NCBI RefSeq assembly: GCF_910592395.1
Contig: NC_088315.1
Span: 10,232,501-10,296,500 of the forward strand
Direction: 5' to 3'
Source: Lineus longissimus
Lineage: Eukaryota; Nemertea; Pilidiophora; Heteronemertea; Lineidae
Length of the DNA: 64,000 nucleotides
Position numbers and translations under genes: made by a program
In this document: in pieces, positions 12,150 through 24,339 of the stretch
Layout of the letters: the number at the start of each line of letters is the position of its first letter
Position numbering within the stretch: the stretch's first letter is position 1
Notes under the pieces: model-generated
What the model saw: the letters and a program-made list of their open reading frames with translations, nothing else
What the model was told of the DNA's origin: nothing
The model's database searches: none

Positions 12150-12440
12150 ATTACAGCACCATTCTAAAGATCTGTGGTTTGAATCCCACTCAGGGCAACT
12201 TAATTTTTTTCGTATTTCTGATATATCTTTATTCTTTGAACCATGATTAAGTGTTAATTAATATTGTAAAACCATTCAACGCTAATTACTGTCTAATACT
12301 CATCATGTAGAGGGTTTAAGGCCACATGGTTCGCGCTTGTACAGAGAATCGGGGATCCTCGATACCTCAATTGGTGCATGTAGAGCAGGCACTCGACCAG
12401 CAATGTGAAGATCTGTCATTCAAATCGCAGTCAAAATAGC
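12150..12440 (+). repeat. Two tRNA-derived SINE-like fragments
   Basis: 12160-12230 and 12370-12465 share the series AAGATCTGT, a degenerate pol III B box (GGTTTGAATCCCA in the first, more decayed in the second) and TTTTTCTGTATTTCT-type 3' sequence. The second also has an A-box-like stretch CTCAATTGGTGCATGTAGAGCA. This looks like two copies of one old tRNA-derived SINE family lying in the intron before the C48 exon. Confidence 0.45.
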
Positions 12441-12477
12441 TTGACTTTTTCTGTATTTCTTATGTTTCTATTTAAAG

Positions 12478-13218
12478 CACTACAACTATCCAGTACGGGG
12501 ATGCCGGGAGTTGAGTAATCAAGAAGTACAGGCGGTTGACAGTTGTTGGTATGGACAGGACATTGATATTAATGAAACAGATCATCAGGAAATCCTGTCA
12601 TTGAAACCAAACACAGCCGTTAATCGTTGTCTTGTATGGAAGTTGCTGGACTTTCTGGTGGGAGATAGAAGGTGCCTCGTCTTCCATTTTAAGAAAGTAA
12701 AAGAAATTTACGATTGTAAGTGTTGTATCTCTCTCAGGGATTGGTATTATCCAGACACTTATTTCAAATCTTTGGAATGGTTGGTTGTACCAATCGATGC
12801 TACAGATGTAGGAGTGTTGCAGAAAACTGCGAATATGGGACACCTGGTGATACTTCTTTATGATATAAGGAATAAAAAGCGATATTTCATTGAACCAAAT
12901 GGTATGCACAGTCAGTATAGGTTGGATTGGTTAGATCAATTCTTCTTGAACAGAAAGAAATTCAAAGAGGATGATGTTGACGTAACTAGTTTTGAGCACC
13001 ATGATCTTGAGCACTGCGTGCAGTCGGGTGGTCAGAAAGATTGTGCCATTATTTGCCTGATGTCTCTTTTCCTGCTCATGAATAACAAGGATCCTTCATT
13101 GTTCAAACCTGAAAATATAAATTGGGCAAGATATGGACTAGCGTATGTAGGTTTAAAGCTACCAATATTGGCAACCCCATTTACTTCCATATTTGAATCT
13201 ATCCAATCTGACTGCTGA
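12478..13218 (+). CDS. Ulp1/SENP-like C48 cysteine peptidase (terminal exon)
   Basis: The frame encodes about 246 residues ending at TGA 13216. Ulp1-family peptidases remove SUMO-like modifiers and are also carried by several transposon families. The catalytic layout is visible (numbering from 12511): His111 in GHLVILLYD, an acidic position replaced by Glu128 in EPNG, Gln171, and Cys178 in QKDCAIICL. The only start-like codon at 12511 is TTG, so this is better read as an exon. A pyrimidine-rich tract ending TATTTAAAG places a phase-0 acceptor just before CAC 12478, which fits the phase-0 donor at 11703. The usual Asp being Glu makes activity uncertain. It could be a host gene or a transposon-derived peptidase. 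Confidence 0.65.
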   Translation, partial: HYNYPVRGCRELSNQEVQAVDSCWYGQDIDINETDHQEILSLKPNTAVNRCLVWKLLDFLVGDRRCLVFHFKKVKEIYDCKCCISLRDWYYPDTYFKSLEWLVVPIDATDVGVLQKTANMGHLVILLYDIRNKKRYFIEPNGMHSQYRLDWLDQFFLNRKKFKEDDVDVTSFEHHDLEHCVQSGGQKDCAIICLMSLFLLMNNKDPSLFKPENINWARYGLAYVGLKLPILATPFTSIFESIQSDC

Positions 13219-14795
13219 CAATTTGGCCTTGACTTAAATGGCAGCAATAATCATGTGGTATGGGGCTGCAATAGTTTATAAGTTATATTTTGAACAAAGT
13301 GTTTCCAGGTTGCTCAGACCAATGCATTTATGTACTTGATGGGTTTCACCGTGCTTGTTTCATTTTGTTAGTTTTTGGCTCACCGTCAGGGGAGTCTATA
13401 CCATAGCCCGCACTAACATTGGAATAACGCTAAAAGCAGTATACTGCCCTGAGACTGTGTATTTTAGGTGTAAATAAATGCACTTGTATAAACACAGACA
13501 TGACATGTCAGCCGGCTTTTTCAAAAGAGGGAGATTGAACATGAAAACAAGACAAAACATAACATAAAATTTGCATCAATCGATATTAAAACTTGACCAG
13601 AGCCTACATCATCGCAATGTCTTGGGCTAGCTAGTAGAAATCCGAGAATGTCTGATTTAACGAGCAGAAAATGTTAGAATCACGGTGCTGCCCTAAACAC
13701 GCCCACTTTTCTGTGTTGTGACTGTGTATTGACTATTGTGAATTTTGTGTGTTCCAACGCTAACCCTAACCCTGATAACCTCACCAGTTGCTCAAAAACT
13801 GCATTGATGGTTCGGTAAAGGTAGGAAATATAATGATATTACATGAAACATGGCTTTATATTGAAATAAAAGTTTGTTCATATGATATAAAGTCACTTAA
13901 GCTAAGGACACTTTAACTTTGTCACATCCTTCCTCCTTGTCTGTTTTAACACTTTCTCTGATTTCATTTGTGATTTATCCCAAGGTCTATTGTTTTTCTG
14001 TTACAAAGGAGATATGTAGTGTTCCTTTATGCATGGAAAACTGGTTTGAATGAGTTATTTTTTAACAAAAACAAATGATGTGGAAGACAAAATTGTGACT
14101 GTCCTTCAGAAAATGGCATTTTCAACTCGTTCGGCACCACCAACAACCGAGAAAAATGTAAAAGACCGTTGGTCTTGAATTAGATCTGTGCAGAATTGGG
14201 AATATATCAGGAAATTGTCCCAGTGGATGAGGTGATTTTAGGCAATTCTTAGGCGTATTGCATTAGGTCTTATTTTGGCCCTTTTTGACCGATCTAACCC
14301 TTATATTTTCTGTAATTCACACTGAACAACTTACTTTTAGTCCGTTTCATCATTTGTAATCCCCTCATACCAAAAACAGATAAAAAAAACTATAATTCAT
14401 TAATTTTAGGTTTTTCGGTTGACTTTAACTGAAAATCCTTATAGACCCCAACCCTTAGTACCTGATTTATCAGTCGAATATGGCAAATATACTTTTTTTG
14501 GTGGAAATGATCTGGAACAATCATTTATTCATATAAAGCTGGTATATATGTCCATCGCACGGTAAATTTGTTTTTAATTGAATTTTTTTGAAAATAGCCC
14601 CAAAAAGTACCCCGCCCAATATTGAAAGGGTCCATTTGAACCCTCCAAACGTAGTCGATTTGCACCGAATGCTAAATAATGTTGAGATCTATGCCCTACC
14701 AACAAAATATGATGAAATGAAAACATTCGTAATGATTTTAGCTGTAATTTCAGCCATTATCTAAAGAGCCCCTTCCGCCGCCTCTTTTCTGTTAT
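13219..14795. other. Unassigned, AT-rich
   Basis: Likely 3' flank of the C48 gene, followed by AT-rich sequence without a plausible gene. At 13377 a truncated copy of the GGCTCACCGT-CAGGGGAGTC dispersed-repeat edge appears (compare 7086). Confidence 0.45.
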
Positions 14796-14799
14796 ATTC

Positions 14800-16265
14800 C
14801 TGATGGAGACAAGTCTTCAGAGTGCTGTCCCAATCAATCAACAAGATAGTCTCATAGAGATGATATTTATAGAGACAAGTATTCAGTGTGCCCTCCCAAT
14901 AAGTCAACAAAATGTCGCATGGAGGTGTCACTTATGGACACATGACTGTCTTGTCTCAATCAGACAACAAGATTGTCATTAAGAGATTCCCTTTTGGAGG
15001 CAAGTCTTCGATGTGCTGCCCCAATCAGCAAGGTGTCCTCATATAGATGTCACTTATGGAAACATAGTCTTGTCTCAATCAGAATACAAGATGGTATCAA
15101 CAAGATGTCCCTTTTGGAGGCAAGTTTTCAGTGTGCTCTCGAAGGGATGCCACTAGAGACAGGTCTTCAATGTGCTGTCACAATCAGCCAACAAGGTGTC
15201 CTCGTACATATGTCACTTATGGAGACATGTCTTGTCTCAACCAGACAACTAGATGGTCTCAAAGACATGTCCCTTTTTGAGGCAAGTCTTTATTGTGCTG
15301 TCGAAGGGATGCCACTTATAGAGACAAGTCTTCAATGTGCTGTCACAATCAGCCAACAAGGTGTCCTCATACATATGTCACTTATGAAGACATGTCTTGT
15401 CTCAATCAGGCAACTAGATGGTCTCAAAGACATGTCCCTTTTTGATGCAAGTCTTCAGTGTGCTCTCGAATGGATGCTCCATAAGCAATATCTCTTTGAG
15501 AACATCTTGGTGTCCGATTAGGACTGCACACCGAAGACTTCCCTCCATAAGGAACGCTCTAGACTCTACGAGAAAATATTGTTGACCGATTGGGACACCA
15601 CACTGAAGACATGCCTACATACCTTTGAGACCACACCGAACACATCCATTTGAGACCCCCTTTTTGTCTGATCAGGACAGCACACCATAGTCTCCATAAG
15701 TGACATCTCAATGAGACCACCTTGTTGTCTGTTCGGTGCAGCACGCACACTGAAGATATGCGTCCATAAAGGACATCTCTATGAGACCATCTTGTCTGAT
15801 TGGACAAGACAAGTCTCCAAGAGTGACATCTGTATGAGGACACCTTGTTGGCTGATTGTGACAGCACATTGAAGACTTGTCTCCGTAAAAGACATCCATT
15901 CGAGAGTAAACTGAAGACTTGCATCAAAAAGGGACATGTCTTTGAGACCATCTAGTTGTCTGATTGAGACAAGACATGTCTTCATAAGTGACGTATGTAT
16001 GAGGACACCTTGTTGGCTGATTGTGACAGCACATTGAAGACATGTCTCTATAAGTGGCATCCCTTCGACAACTCACTAAAGACTTGCCTCAAAAAGGGAC
16101 ACGTCTTTGAGACCATCTAGTTGTCTGATTGAGACAAGACATGTCTCCATAAGTGATATATGTACGAGGACACCTTGTTGGCTGATTGTGACAGCACATT
16201 GAAGACTTGTCTCCATAAAAGACATACAACAAGGTGGTCTTACAGAGATGTCACTGTGATACAAA
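14800..16265. repeat. Large inverted pair of ~60-bp tandem arrays
   Basis: The left arm (about 14800-15520) is built from diverged units with the words GAGACAAGTCTTCA, GTGTGCTGTC, AATCAGCCAACAAGG and GATGTCACTTATGG. The right arm (about 15535-16265) holds the same words reverse-complemented. The axis is near 15525. The open frames here (14973-15521 + and several on -) are mirror translations of the same repeat and are not genes. The structure could extrude a long cruciform or produce hairpin RNA. Confidence 0.75.
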
Positions 16266-16431
16266 GAAGAGTCACAGAAATGAACTTTAGCCTAGTGAAA
16301 AAGATAAAAGACAAGGCGATAGATTTCAGGTCATTTAATTATTATTATCTGCTCTGCTCATTGCCCACACCAAACCCTTATTCAAGACTTTAAAATCATT
16401 AGAAGTAACAGATATACACACTCTACTACAA

Positions 16432-19400
16432 ATGAATTTTCTACACAAATTTTTCAATAATTGCGATCTGGGTTACTTCATGAACTGTCAAAGTCTTAAC
16501 GCAAAATTTAATGAAATTCTACTATATTTGGAACGCTTAAAAAAGGAAAATTTTGCATACACCGCTATCTGCCTCCAAGAAACCTGGATCAAAGACAAAT
16601 CCCTTGCTAATTCCCTTTATAAAATCCCTGGTTATACTGCTGTCCACCAACAAATAACCTGCTCCGCTCATGGAGGCCTTACAATTTATATCAAAGAGGG
16701 CTATGATTTTAATATACTTTCAAACTTACCAACTCATACCTCATGGGAAAATCTATTTATTGAAATCAAAGGGAAGTCAACTAACCAAAGTAGAATAATC
16801 CTAGGAAACATCTACAGGTTGCCACAGCACAAAAACGAAAACTATTATCAATTTATAAATGAATTCAGCGAGCTGATGGTAAATTTCAAAAACATGAATA
16901 GCGAATGCTATTTAGCAGGAGATTATAACATTGATCTATTGAAAATCAAAGAAAAAAAGGCGATCAATGATTACATCGACAACTTATTCACACTATCAAT
17001 CTATCCAACAATAACCCGACCAACGCGAATAACCCCACATAGTGCAACTCTCATTGACAACTTCCTATGTCGATTCTCAAAGACATTCACAACACTATCA
17101 ACTGGTATATTAAACCATCGTTTTTCAGACCATCAACCTTACTTCCTGGAAATAAAAGATGACCGGAAGATTTGCAATGAAACTAACAATCCTAAACACA
17201 TTCAATTCAGGAAATTCAACACTGAAAATATTATGAATTTTAAAAGAACTCTAAGTGTAACCCTAGCAAATCTCCATCATGATCCAACTTGGTCAACGCT
17301 GAGCATAAATGATAGCTTCAATAAATTTCATACCATAATTACCAAGTGCAAAGAGAAACACTTTCCACTGATATCTGTTAAGTTTAATAAACATAGACAT
17401 AAAAAGGAACCCTGGATTACAAGCGCTCTTGTCAAATCAATTACGAAAAGGGACAAACTCTACAAAAAACTTAAAGGAACTCCAAGAAACTGTCAACTCT
17501 ATGAAACAAGACATAATCAACTCAGAAATTATAATAAGATTCTAAGACGACTCATTCATGGAGCAAAAAGGTCATACTACACTGAGCAATTCAACAAATG
17601 TGCGAATGACAGCAGAAAAACCTGGTCAAATATAAACTCGATCATAAAGAAAAAATCAAACAATAAGGGTGAACAAATACCAAGTTCGTTCAGTGTAAAT
17701 AATGTACAAACAACCGATAAAACAGTTATAGCCAATGGTTTTTAATGACTTCTTTGTAAATATCGGTCCTAAACTTTCAAAAAACATAAAGCCTATCACC
17801 ACTGATTTCAAACATTACCTTGATAATCAAAGAGATAAGACCTTTCAATTTACGAAAATAAACCGAATGGATATTGCTAAAGTAATTGACAATCTAAATC
17901 CGAAACCTAGCAGTGGCTGGGATGGTATATCCACTAAACTCTTAAAAATGTGCAAATTTGAAATTCTTGACATTGTCACAGCTTTAGTAAACCGCTCTCT
18001 TGAATCAGGCATTTTCCCAGACAATCTTAAAATAGCAAAAGTTATTCCGTTATTTAAAAAAGGGGAAAAAGATTCATTTAACAACTACCGGCCAATATCC
18101 CTTCTTCCATCAATCTCAAAAATCTATGAAAGAATCATACATGATCAACTCACTAAATATCTCGTCGACAACAAAATAATCTTTGAAAGTCAATATGGTT
18201 TCCGAAAAAAACCCTCAACAGACCTCGCCGCAGCAGAGTTAATTGATAGAATAACTAAAACCTTGGATAACAACAAGAAATCAATTGCCATATTTATGGA
18301 TCTGTCCAAGGCTTTCGATACATTGGATCATAATATCTTATTACATAAACTTAGCCTTTACGGTCTTACTGACTCTGCTCTAAATCTCATGAAAACTTAT
18401 ATATCCAACAGACTGAATGAATGAAAAGCATTTATAGGCGGCGCCTTTCCATGAGCCTGATCAAGGTGCCACCCCGTTCAAAACCGAAAACATCATTCAG
18501 AGAAGTGCTTCTTAAAAAGCCACGTCTTTAGCTGAAGTTTGAAACTGGTGATATTTTGGCATGCCTTGACGTGGCCAGGGAGGGCGTTCCAAAGAACAGG
18601 TGCACAAGACGAGAGACTCCGGTCGCCTAGCCGAGTTCGGGTTCTTTTGACGGAGACCCGATCAAGCCCAGAATACCGCGTCTCTCGTCGGCCAGGTGCA
18701 GCACTCAAAAACCCATCGAAATATTGTGGTGCAAGACCGCTATAGATCTTATAAGCAGTCAGCGAGATCTTGTACTCGATCCTTGACCTAACAGGGAGCC
18801 AGTGCAATTGCCGAAGGGCAGGGGTTATGTGCGCAGATTTCCTAAGACGGAGGACAATCCTGGCAGCCCAGTTCTGAATACGCTGGAGTGGAGCAATGGT
18901 ACTTTCATGGAGACCATGCAGAATGCCATTATTGCAATCTAACCGGGAGCTGACCAATGCGCAAACCAAACGCTCTGCGCTAGCTTGATCGAGGTACTTT
19001 CTTACACGACCGATGTTGTAAAGGCTTGCACTAGCTGCCCTGCAGATGGAGGAGACCTGTTTCTTCATGGTCATATTTTTATCCAGCCAAACGCCCAAGT
19101 CCTTCACACAATCCGATTCATGAATGTCCTGACCGTCAACCACAATGGACGAAATAGAGCCAGTCCTTCTGGAGGACACAAAGTTTGCCATGTCGGTCTT
19201 AGGTGCGTTTAGAGCAAGTTTATTGTCCATTAACCAATCTCCAATGTCACTGATGCAGTCCTCTACGTGAGAGAGTACCTGAGCACCGTCCTCCTTGTCA
19301 CCACAGCGAAAGCTGTCCATCAGCTGATTATCATCAGCGTACATCTCAAAGGTGATCCTCTTCTCAGACGTCAATATGTTGATTTCTCTGGTTACACCTC

Positions 19401-20635
19401 CGACCATGCTGTCATTAAAACGGGTGTACCCCAAGGGTCGATCTTAGGGCCTCTCCTTTTTACCATTTACATCAATGATCTAAACAAAGCAAGTAAATTC
19501 TTCAATTTTATAATGTTTGTGGACGATACAACTTCACTTAGCGAATTACATTCTTTCTCTACCAAGGTAAACCACATATTAAACACCGAGCTATTAAACA
19601 TAGCAAACTGGTTAAAAGCAAATAAATTATCTTTAAATATCTCAAAAACTAAATTTATGATCTTTGAACGAACACACAAAATTTTTAATGGCATCCTAGA
19701 TTTACAAATTGAAGGCACGAAACTCGAATGTGTTGAATCGTTTAACTTCCTTGGATTACTTATAAATAAGGATCTTACTTGGACTTCACACATAAATCAT
19801 ATTTCAAAAAAAATATCAAGGGCAACCGGCATTATCAATTACTTAAAACATTTTATTCCACAGAAAATTCTAATAACGATTTACCACTCTCTTATCTCTG
19901 CTCATCTCAACTATCAAATATTATCTTGGGGCTATGATCACAACGAAATTTTAAAATTACAAAAGAAAGCTATTCGTGCCATTACTCTCAGTCATCCTAT
20001 TAGTCACACTGACCCTTTATTCATAAAGCTGAAACTACTCAAACTACCGGACTTACACAAATTAATTGAACTAAAATTTCTCTATAGATTTTTAAAAAAG
20101 GATTTACCAGTGTACTTCATGCACAATTTTTTCTCATTTAACAGTGATGTTCATAACTATCCCACAAGAATTAATGATGAATTTAAAATACCAAATGTAA
20201 GACACGAATATGCCAAAATGACACCACGATACAGTTTAACTAAATTATATAATTCTCTCTCAGAACAAACTCTAAACAAACTCCACTCAAATTTTAGCTT
20301 AAAATCCTTTTCAACATACTACAAAAATGAAATTTTGGGTTCCTATAATAAAAAGTGCCAAATTCGCAACTGCTATGTTTGCGACATTCGTTAAACTTTG
20401 TTCGTCTTATAACTGTTATTACTCACTCCTTCACTGTAAAATAGAACTGTCTTGTAAATTAAATTGTAAATCCTGTATATAATAATTAACATTGTACTAC
20501 ATGTAATTCATAAGGGAGCAGGCATTAAGCGGCCAATCTGGTCTTGTTCTGCTCCCGACCACAATCAATATTATGTATTTCATTAATGCACCTTGTAAAT
20601 TTTGTTGGTCGAATAAATATTCATATTCATATTCA
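16432..20635 (+). mobile_element. CR1/jockey-like non-LTR retrotransposon ORF2, interrupted
   Basis: An APE-type endonuclease comes first (16432-17745: CLQETWI, GDYNIDLL, FSDHQPYFLEI) and then reverse transcriptase (17735-18413 and 19370-20394: YRPISLLPSI, FMDLSKAFDTLDH, TGVPQGSILGP, FVDDT). A one-base shift near 17740 separates the two parts. A second non-LTR element sits between them; removing it with one CAGAC copy returns the reading frame. The end shows ATTCAT tail repeats near 20605-20635, as in CR1-like elements. No ORF1 is recognised upstream. FVDD in place of the usual YADD-type catalytic box, together with the breaks, suggests a dead copy. Confidence 0.85.
18414..19364 (-). mobile_element. 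5'-truncated non-LTR element nested in another
   Basis: On the minus strand, a frame starting just before MYADDNQL continues through the RT thumb and C-terminal region (WLDKNMTMKKQVSSICR, LQRIQNWAARIVL, LHWLPVRSRIEYK). It ends near 18493. The insert is flanked by CAGAC on both sides (18409-18413 and 19365-19369). Its 3' end reads as a TTCATTCATT tail next to the left copy. Truncation at the RT core is the usual result of incomplete target-primed reverse transcription. Confidence 0.88.
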
Positions 20636-20754
20636 TACTTCATTCATGCATCAAAACAAATGACCAAATACATCCTCACAATACTAGAAACGGGCAGAAA
20701 TCAATAATCCCACGATCCCGACTTAACATTAGGAAAAAATACCATTTTTGTCAC

Positions 20755-20933
20755 TCAGTAGAACCTCTCTATTAAGGACACCATCGGGACTGCCAAATGC
20801 TGTCCTTAATAGAGAGGTGTCCTGATTAGAGAGGTCATATTGAATGGAAAGTACCAATTTGGGACCAAAACTAGTGTCCTTAATAGTGAGGTTGTCCTTC
20901 ATAGAGAGGTATCCGCTAAGGGAGGTTCCACTG
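20755..20933. mobile_element. ~180-bp MITE, AACCTCTCTATTAAGGACAC family
   Basis: The left end CAGTAGAACCTCTCTATTAA and the right end, which ends GGGAGGTTCCACTGTA, are imperfect inverted repeats. The interior repeats TCCTTAATAGAGAGG several times. The 28-bp array at 3678-3792 is made of the same words. No coding capacity. Confidence 0.65.
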
Positions 20934-20939
20934 TATCTT

Positions 20940-22520
20940 CAATTCCCTTTCTGCCTTTAAGTATCAGGATAAAATTCACACTCAGTCTTCATGACTTCAA
21001 TATGTATAAAAATCATTTACTGGGATTATACAGTTCTCGCTGTGTAATTCCACAATTTTACATAATGTGTTCACACTTGAACTTTCAATATTCACCACAC
21101 ATTTAATTTTGCCAAACATGATTATCATTTGTACATATGTGGCTGGGGCACTTTAGGTACATTACCACGGTGGCAATTGCAGGACAAGGGCTTTTAAAAT
21201 TATGTCAGTCATTTCAAACAACTTGATCTGTCTACTACTCTCATATATAATAAGCTCAAAAGGCCCAAAAAGCGGTTGTTGTCAGAGAAAAATATTACCG
21301 GTACAAGTACTTGCTGGAAATTCTTGCAGCCATTCAGTTCACTGTCATGCTGATTTCAACTTAACTCAATGAATGTTATCTTGGGACTTGAAGAAATGTG
21401 TAATTACCCTACAACTTGGGCACTGTCATGTTTCTCAGGAAAGTCAAGTTTTTCAGATAAATGCCAGAAAAAGCCATTATCTCTCGTCAAAGGGCTCTAG
21501 TTGAGATGAGGCACGAGCGAAGAATATAAATGTAATGGACGCCATTTTTCAAAACTTTCCAAGATTACTCAAACAAATTATTACAGAAGATGATTAACGA
21601 GTGTCGCGTAAATGAATACGCACATTGCTTGATTACACGACACACCTCAATCTTTTATTTTAACTTTATATTCAAAACTTAAACATTGTGTTTCTTGCGA
21701 ATGACCAATGGTGCGCAGTCAACCTCTTGAATCCCGGTGACCGACCAGTCAGTCATTTTGAAATAATGTTTTTTTCCCCAACGACCGACAGGTCGGTCTC
21801 AGTAATATTTTTATTCCCTTGAGCTGGGACGCTATTTTATTGCTGGTTTTAGCGTGTTTGATGTACAGTAGGGTCAGTTAGAGCATGCCTGGGTAGATGG
21901 TGCCTTGTCACCGGACTTTGGTGGTTGTATGCGGGCGCCATACATCGTGAACGTCAGACCCAATTTCGCAACCACGTGACCACCCTGGGATCCCGTGATT
22001 TTCAAGTTTTGGGAGTCAAGAGGATAAACGCAGCAAACCAATCTAGAATGATCTGGATCGGTCAAGATCACTGGTTCCGTGTAAATGGCCCTCACGTGTC
22101 TGCATAGGTTATGGTATTCCAACCACTTCAAGCACTTGGTTTGGTACCAAAATTATTAAAGGACCTTAGGCATTATTAACCCTTTGGCTCCCGAGGCCTA
22201 TGTATTATAACGCGATGTACCGAGATTTTTTACCAGTTTTATGCAAAATAACGTAAAAATACTTTTAAATATTGTACCTCCTTCATTATGCATCCTTGAT
22301 TTATAGTCATAGTTCCACCTATTGTTGTGTATTTGGTTGAGACGGTTGTATGTGCAACGACGACAACAACGAGTAATGGCGAGGAGTTTAAGATGTCCGC
22401 GCCCACCCATGAGAGCACGTGCGATGAACATTTGTAAAGTTTGATTGATTTTGTAGCAAGCAAGGAGAAATAAACGTTGTTTTGTTTAAGAGGTTGAGGA
22501 GTTATATCAATATACAGTCC
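20940..22520. other. Unassigned, no gene seen
   Basis: No convincing exon or gene. Short frames at 20840-21106 and around 21874-22463 lack family features. A run of related words (GACCGACCAGTC, ACGACCGACAGGTCGG) near 21740-21800 forms a weak inverted repeat. Confidence 0.4.
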
Positions 22521-22527
22521 CTACAGA

Positions 22528-22918
22528 ACACCTATGATAAAACCCCGTGTTTTTTCAAGACCCGTGTCTTCGCCGTGTGTCAAAAAACCCGCGGCGCACT
22601 TACACCTATCAGTTGTGTTAGATAATGATTAATAGCCCCGGCGACAGGTGCGCTGTAGGTAGGGAGCTCTCCGGTGTTTCTTTCCCGTTGGAGGGGAATT
22701 TCGCATGCGCAATACCGAGGCAACTACACCGCGCCATCTGTCGCCGGATCTTAGAACTTGCAATCAAAAACCTGTGTTGAACACGGGTCTAAATTAGCCC
22801 CCGATTGGCCGCATCAAGCTCGATGGGGCTAATAGACACGGGGATATGACACACGGGTCTATTTAGACACGACAATTCATAGGTGTAAGCGCAAAAGACA
22901 CGGGGATTTGATAGGTGG
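22528..22918. mobile_element. ~390-bp foldback-like element
   Basis: The left ACACCTATGATAAAACCCCGTG is mirrored by GACACGGGGATTTGATAGGTGG at the right. A second pair (GCGCACTTACACCTATCA near 22590 and TTCATAGGTGTAAGCGC near 22877) is mirrored inside it. CACGGG(G/T) words recur in the interior. No open frame. It is a probable MITE or foldback element with composite ends. Confidence 0.5.
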
Positions 22919-23380
22919 AAGTACGACTAATAAAACCATACACTTCGTAAAGCTGATTACCTTGGCTATCAATTGGCGTTGTTTCTGGGTATCAATTAGG
23001 TAAGAGGTAATCAATAATCAGTAATAATCAATATTTTTTGATTGATTTTGCTCTAATTGATTGATTTTTCTGATTTGAACAAAGTATATGGAACTGTAAT
23101 TGATGCAGTTACAACCTGTTAATGATCAACGTAACTTGATTGATAACCTTTGATTGACTATTGTCTATTACTGATTGATCGAATAATACAACATAATATT
23201 AATTTATATGCTAATCAGTTCTTGTACTGTGACGCTGCACAAGCGCCAATTAAACTGCAGCGCCCTCTGTAAACTATGATTGAAACTAAATCTAGTCTTC
23301 TGCAGATCACCAGGGACACGAATACACTGTACAATAGCGTCTAACGTGTACCGAGAGTTCTATACTAAAGCATTAGTATA

Positions 23381-23437
23381 GGGACGATATATCGTACCGC
23401 CTACGCGAGACAAAATACAGGGACGATATATCGTCCC
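23381..23437. repeat. Two ACGATATATCGT palindromes
   Basis: GGGACGATATATCGTCCC (23420-23437) is a perfect 18-bp palindrome. A near copy, GGGACGATATATCGTACC, lies 39 bp upstream. The pair sits next to CTCTAGGGAAGCGAGGGG. This may be a protein-binding palindrome or the tip of a repeat; no role is evident. Confidence 0.7.
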
Positions 23438-23562
23438 CTCTAGGGAAGCGAGGGGTTAAGGGCAATATTACCCAGCTGTCCGCTGCCCAGTCACCTCCTG
23501 TTCTACATAAGTAGTTTCCATCAACAAATTGCACAAAAAAAGGAAAAATTCCAAAGACTGAA

Positions 23563-24330
23563 TTATCGCGCTTTTCTGATGTTGACCCATTTAGCTCTCC
23601 AAGCAGTGACCCTTTTCACGTGGAACAGTGCACGAGTAAGGCGTTTCCTGGAGTTAGGACCTACCCTGTGATGTCTTGGTACTGATATTATGACGGGAAA
23701 GGTATTTCGTGCCAGGACTTGTGCTACCAGAAATAATGAATAACACGTTTTTCTACTATCTAAGAGCTGAAACAAAATGGCTAAAGCATCAAACATGATT
23801 GGAGATTGGAAAAATAGTTTATAGGTGAACCAGAGGAAGAACAAAAATACTGCAATAACAAGAGCAACGCAGGGCGTAGCATATGCCCCGGTGAGCACTT
23901 TGAGTTGGTGTATTAGGAAAGTGAAGTGTTTTTCAGACAACCCCGGGCAGCTGGTGTCATAGCTGACTAGGTTTAGTTGACATCGTGAAAGAGTTATTGG
24001 TCTGTAATGCCCGCTGTACACGTTATCTTTTTCTACCCACATAAAAAGTTACATGGTTATTACTCAAAGCGTTCTTGTTAAAATGAGAGGAAACGAAAAG
24101 TTTACAGACGCCTGACGCCTACCGGCTGACGGACATTGATAAAACATAATGCCTCCGCAATGCTTTACGCGTTGGCGGGGGCATAACAAGCTGCCTATTA
24201 CTTTAGAGTCACACTCCACCAAAAAACATCGATGAAACCCCAGTAAAAACAGTAGTAATAGAAGATTCAACAGAAAGCATCTAAAATTGTTTGGGTAGAC
24301 ACCTGCGATATAAATTAAAACTGACCACAT
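23563..24330 (-). other. Two in-line ORFs with hydrophobic segments, uncertain
   Basis: Frames 24330-24064 and 24042-23563 are in the same reading frame, separated by two stops. The first starts with a basic/hydrophobic leader-like stretch (FLLNLLLLLFLLGF). The second has one strong transmembrane stretch (VALVIAVFLFFLWFTYKLFF) and a basic tail. No family is recognised. This may be a decayed membrane-protein gene or chance; I do not assign a function. Confidence 0.2.
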
Positions 24331-24339
24331 TCGGCATTT

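Noticed and set aside
14973-16264. Frames rich in MSLMETCLVS / QCAVTISQQGVL repeats
   Set aside because: The same peptides are read from both arms of an inverted tandem array and in several frames; this is non-coding repeat.
21874-22463. Several 60-85-codon frames
   Set aside because: Overlapping on both strands, no family features, no splice signals.
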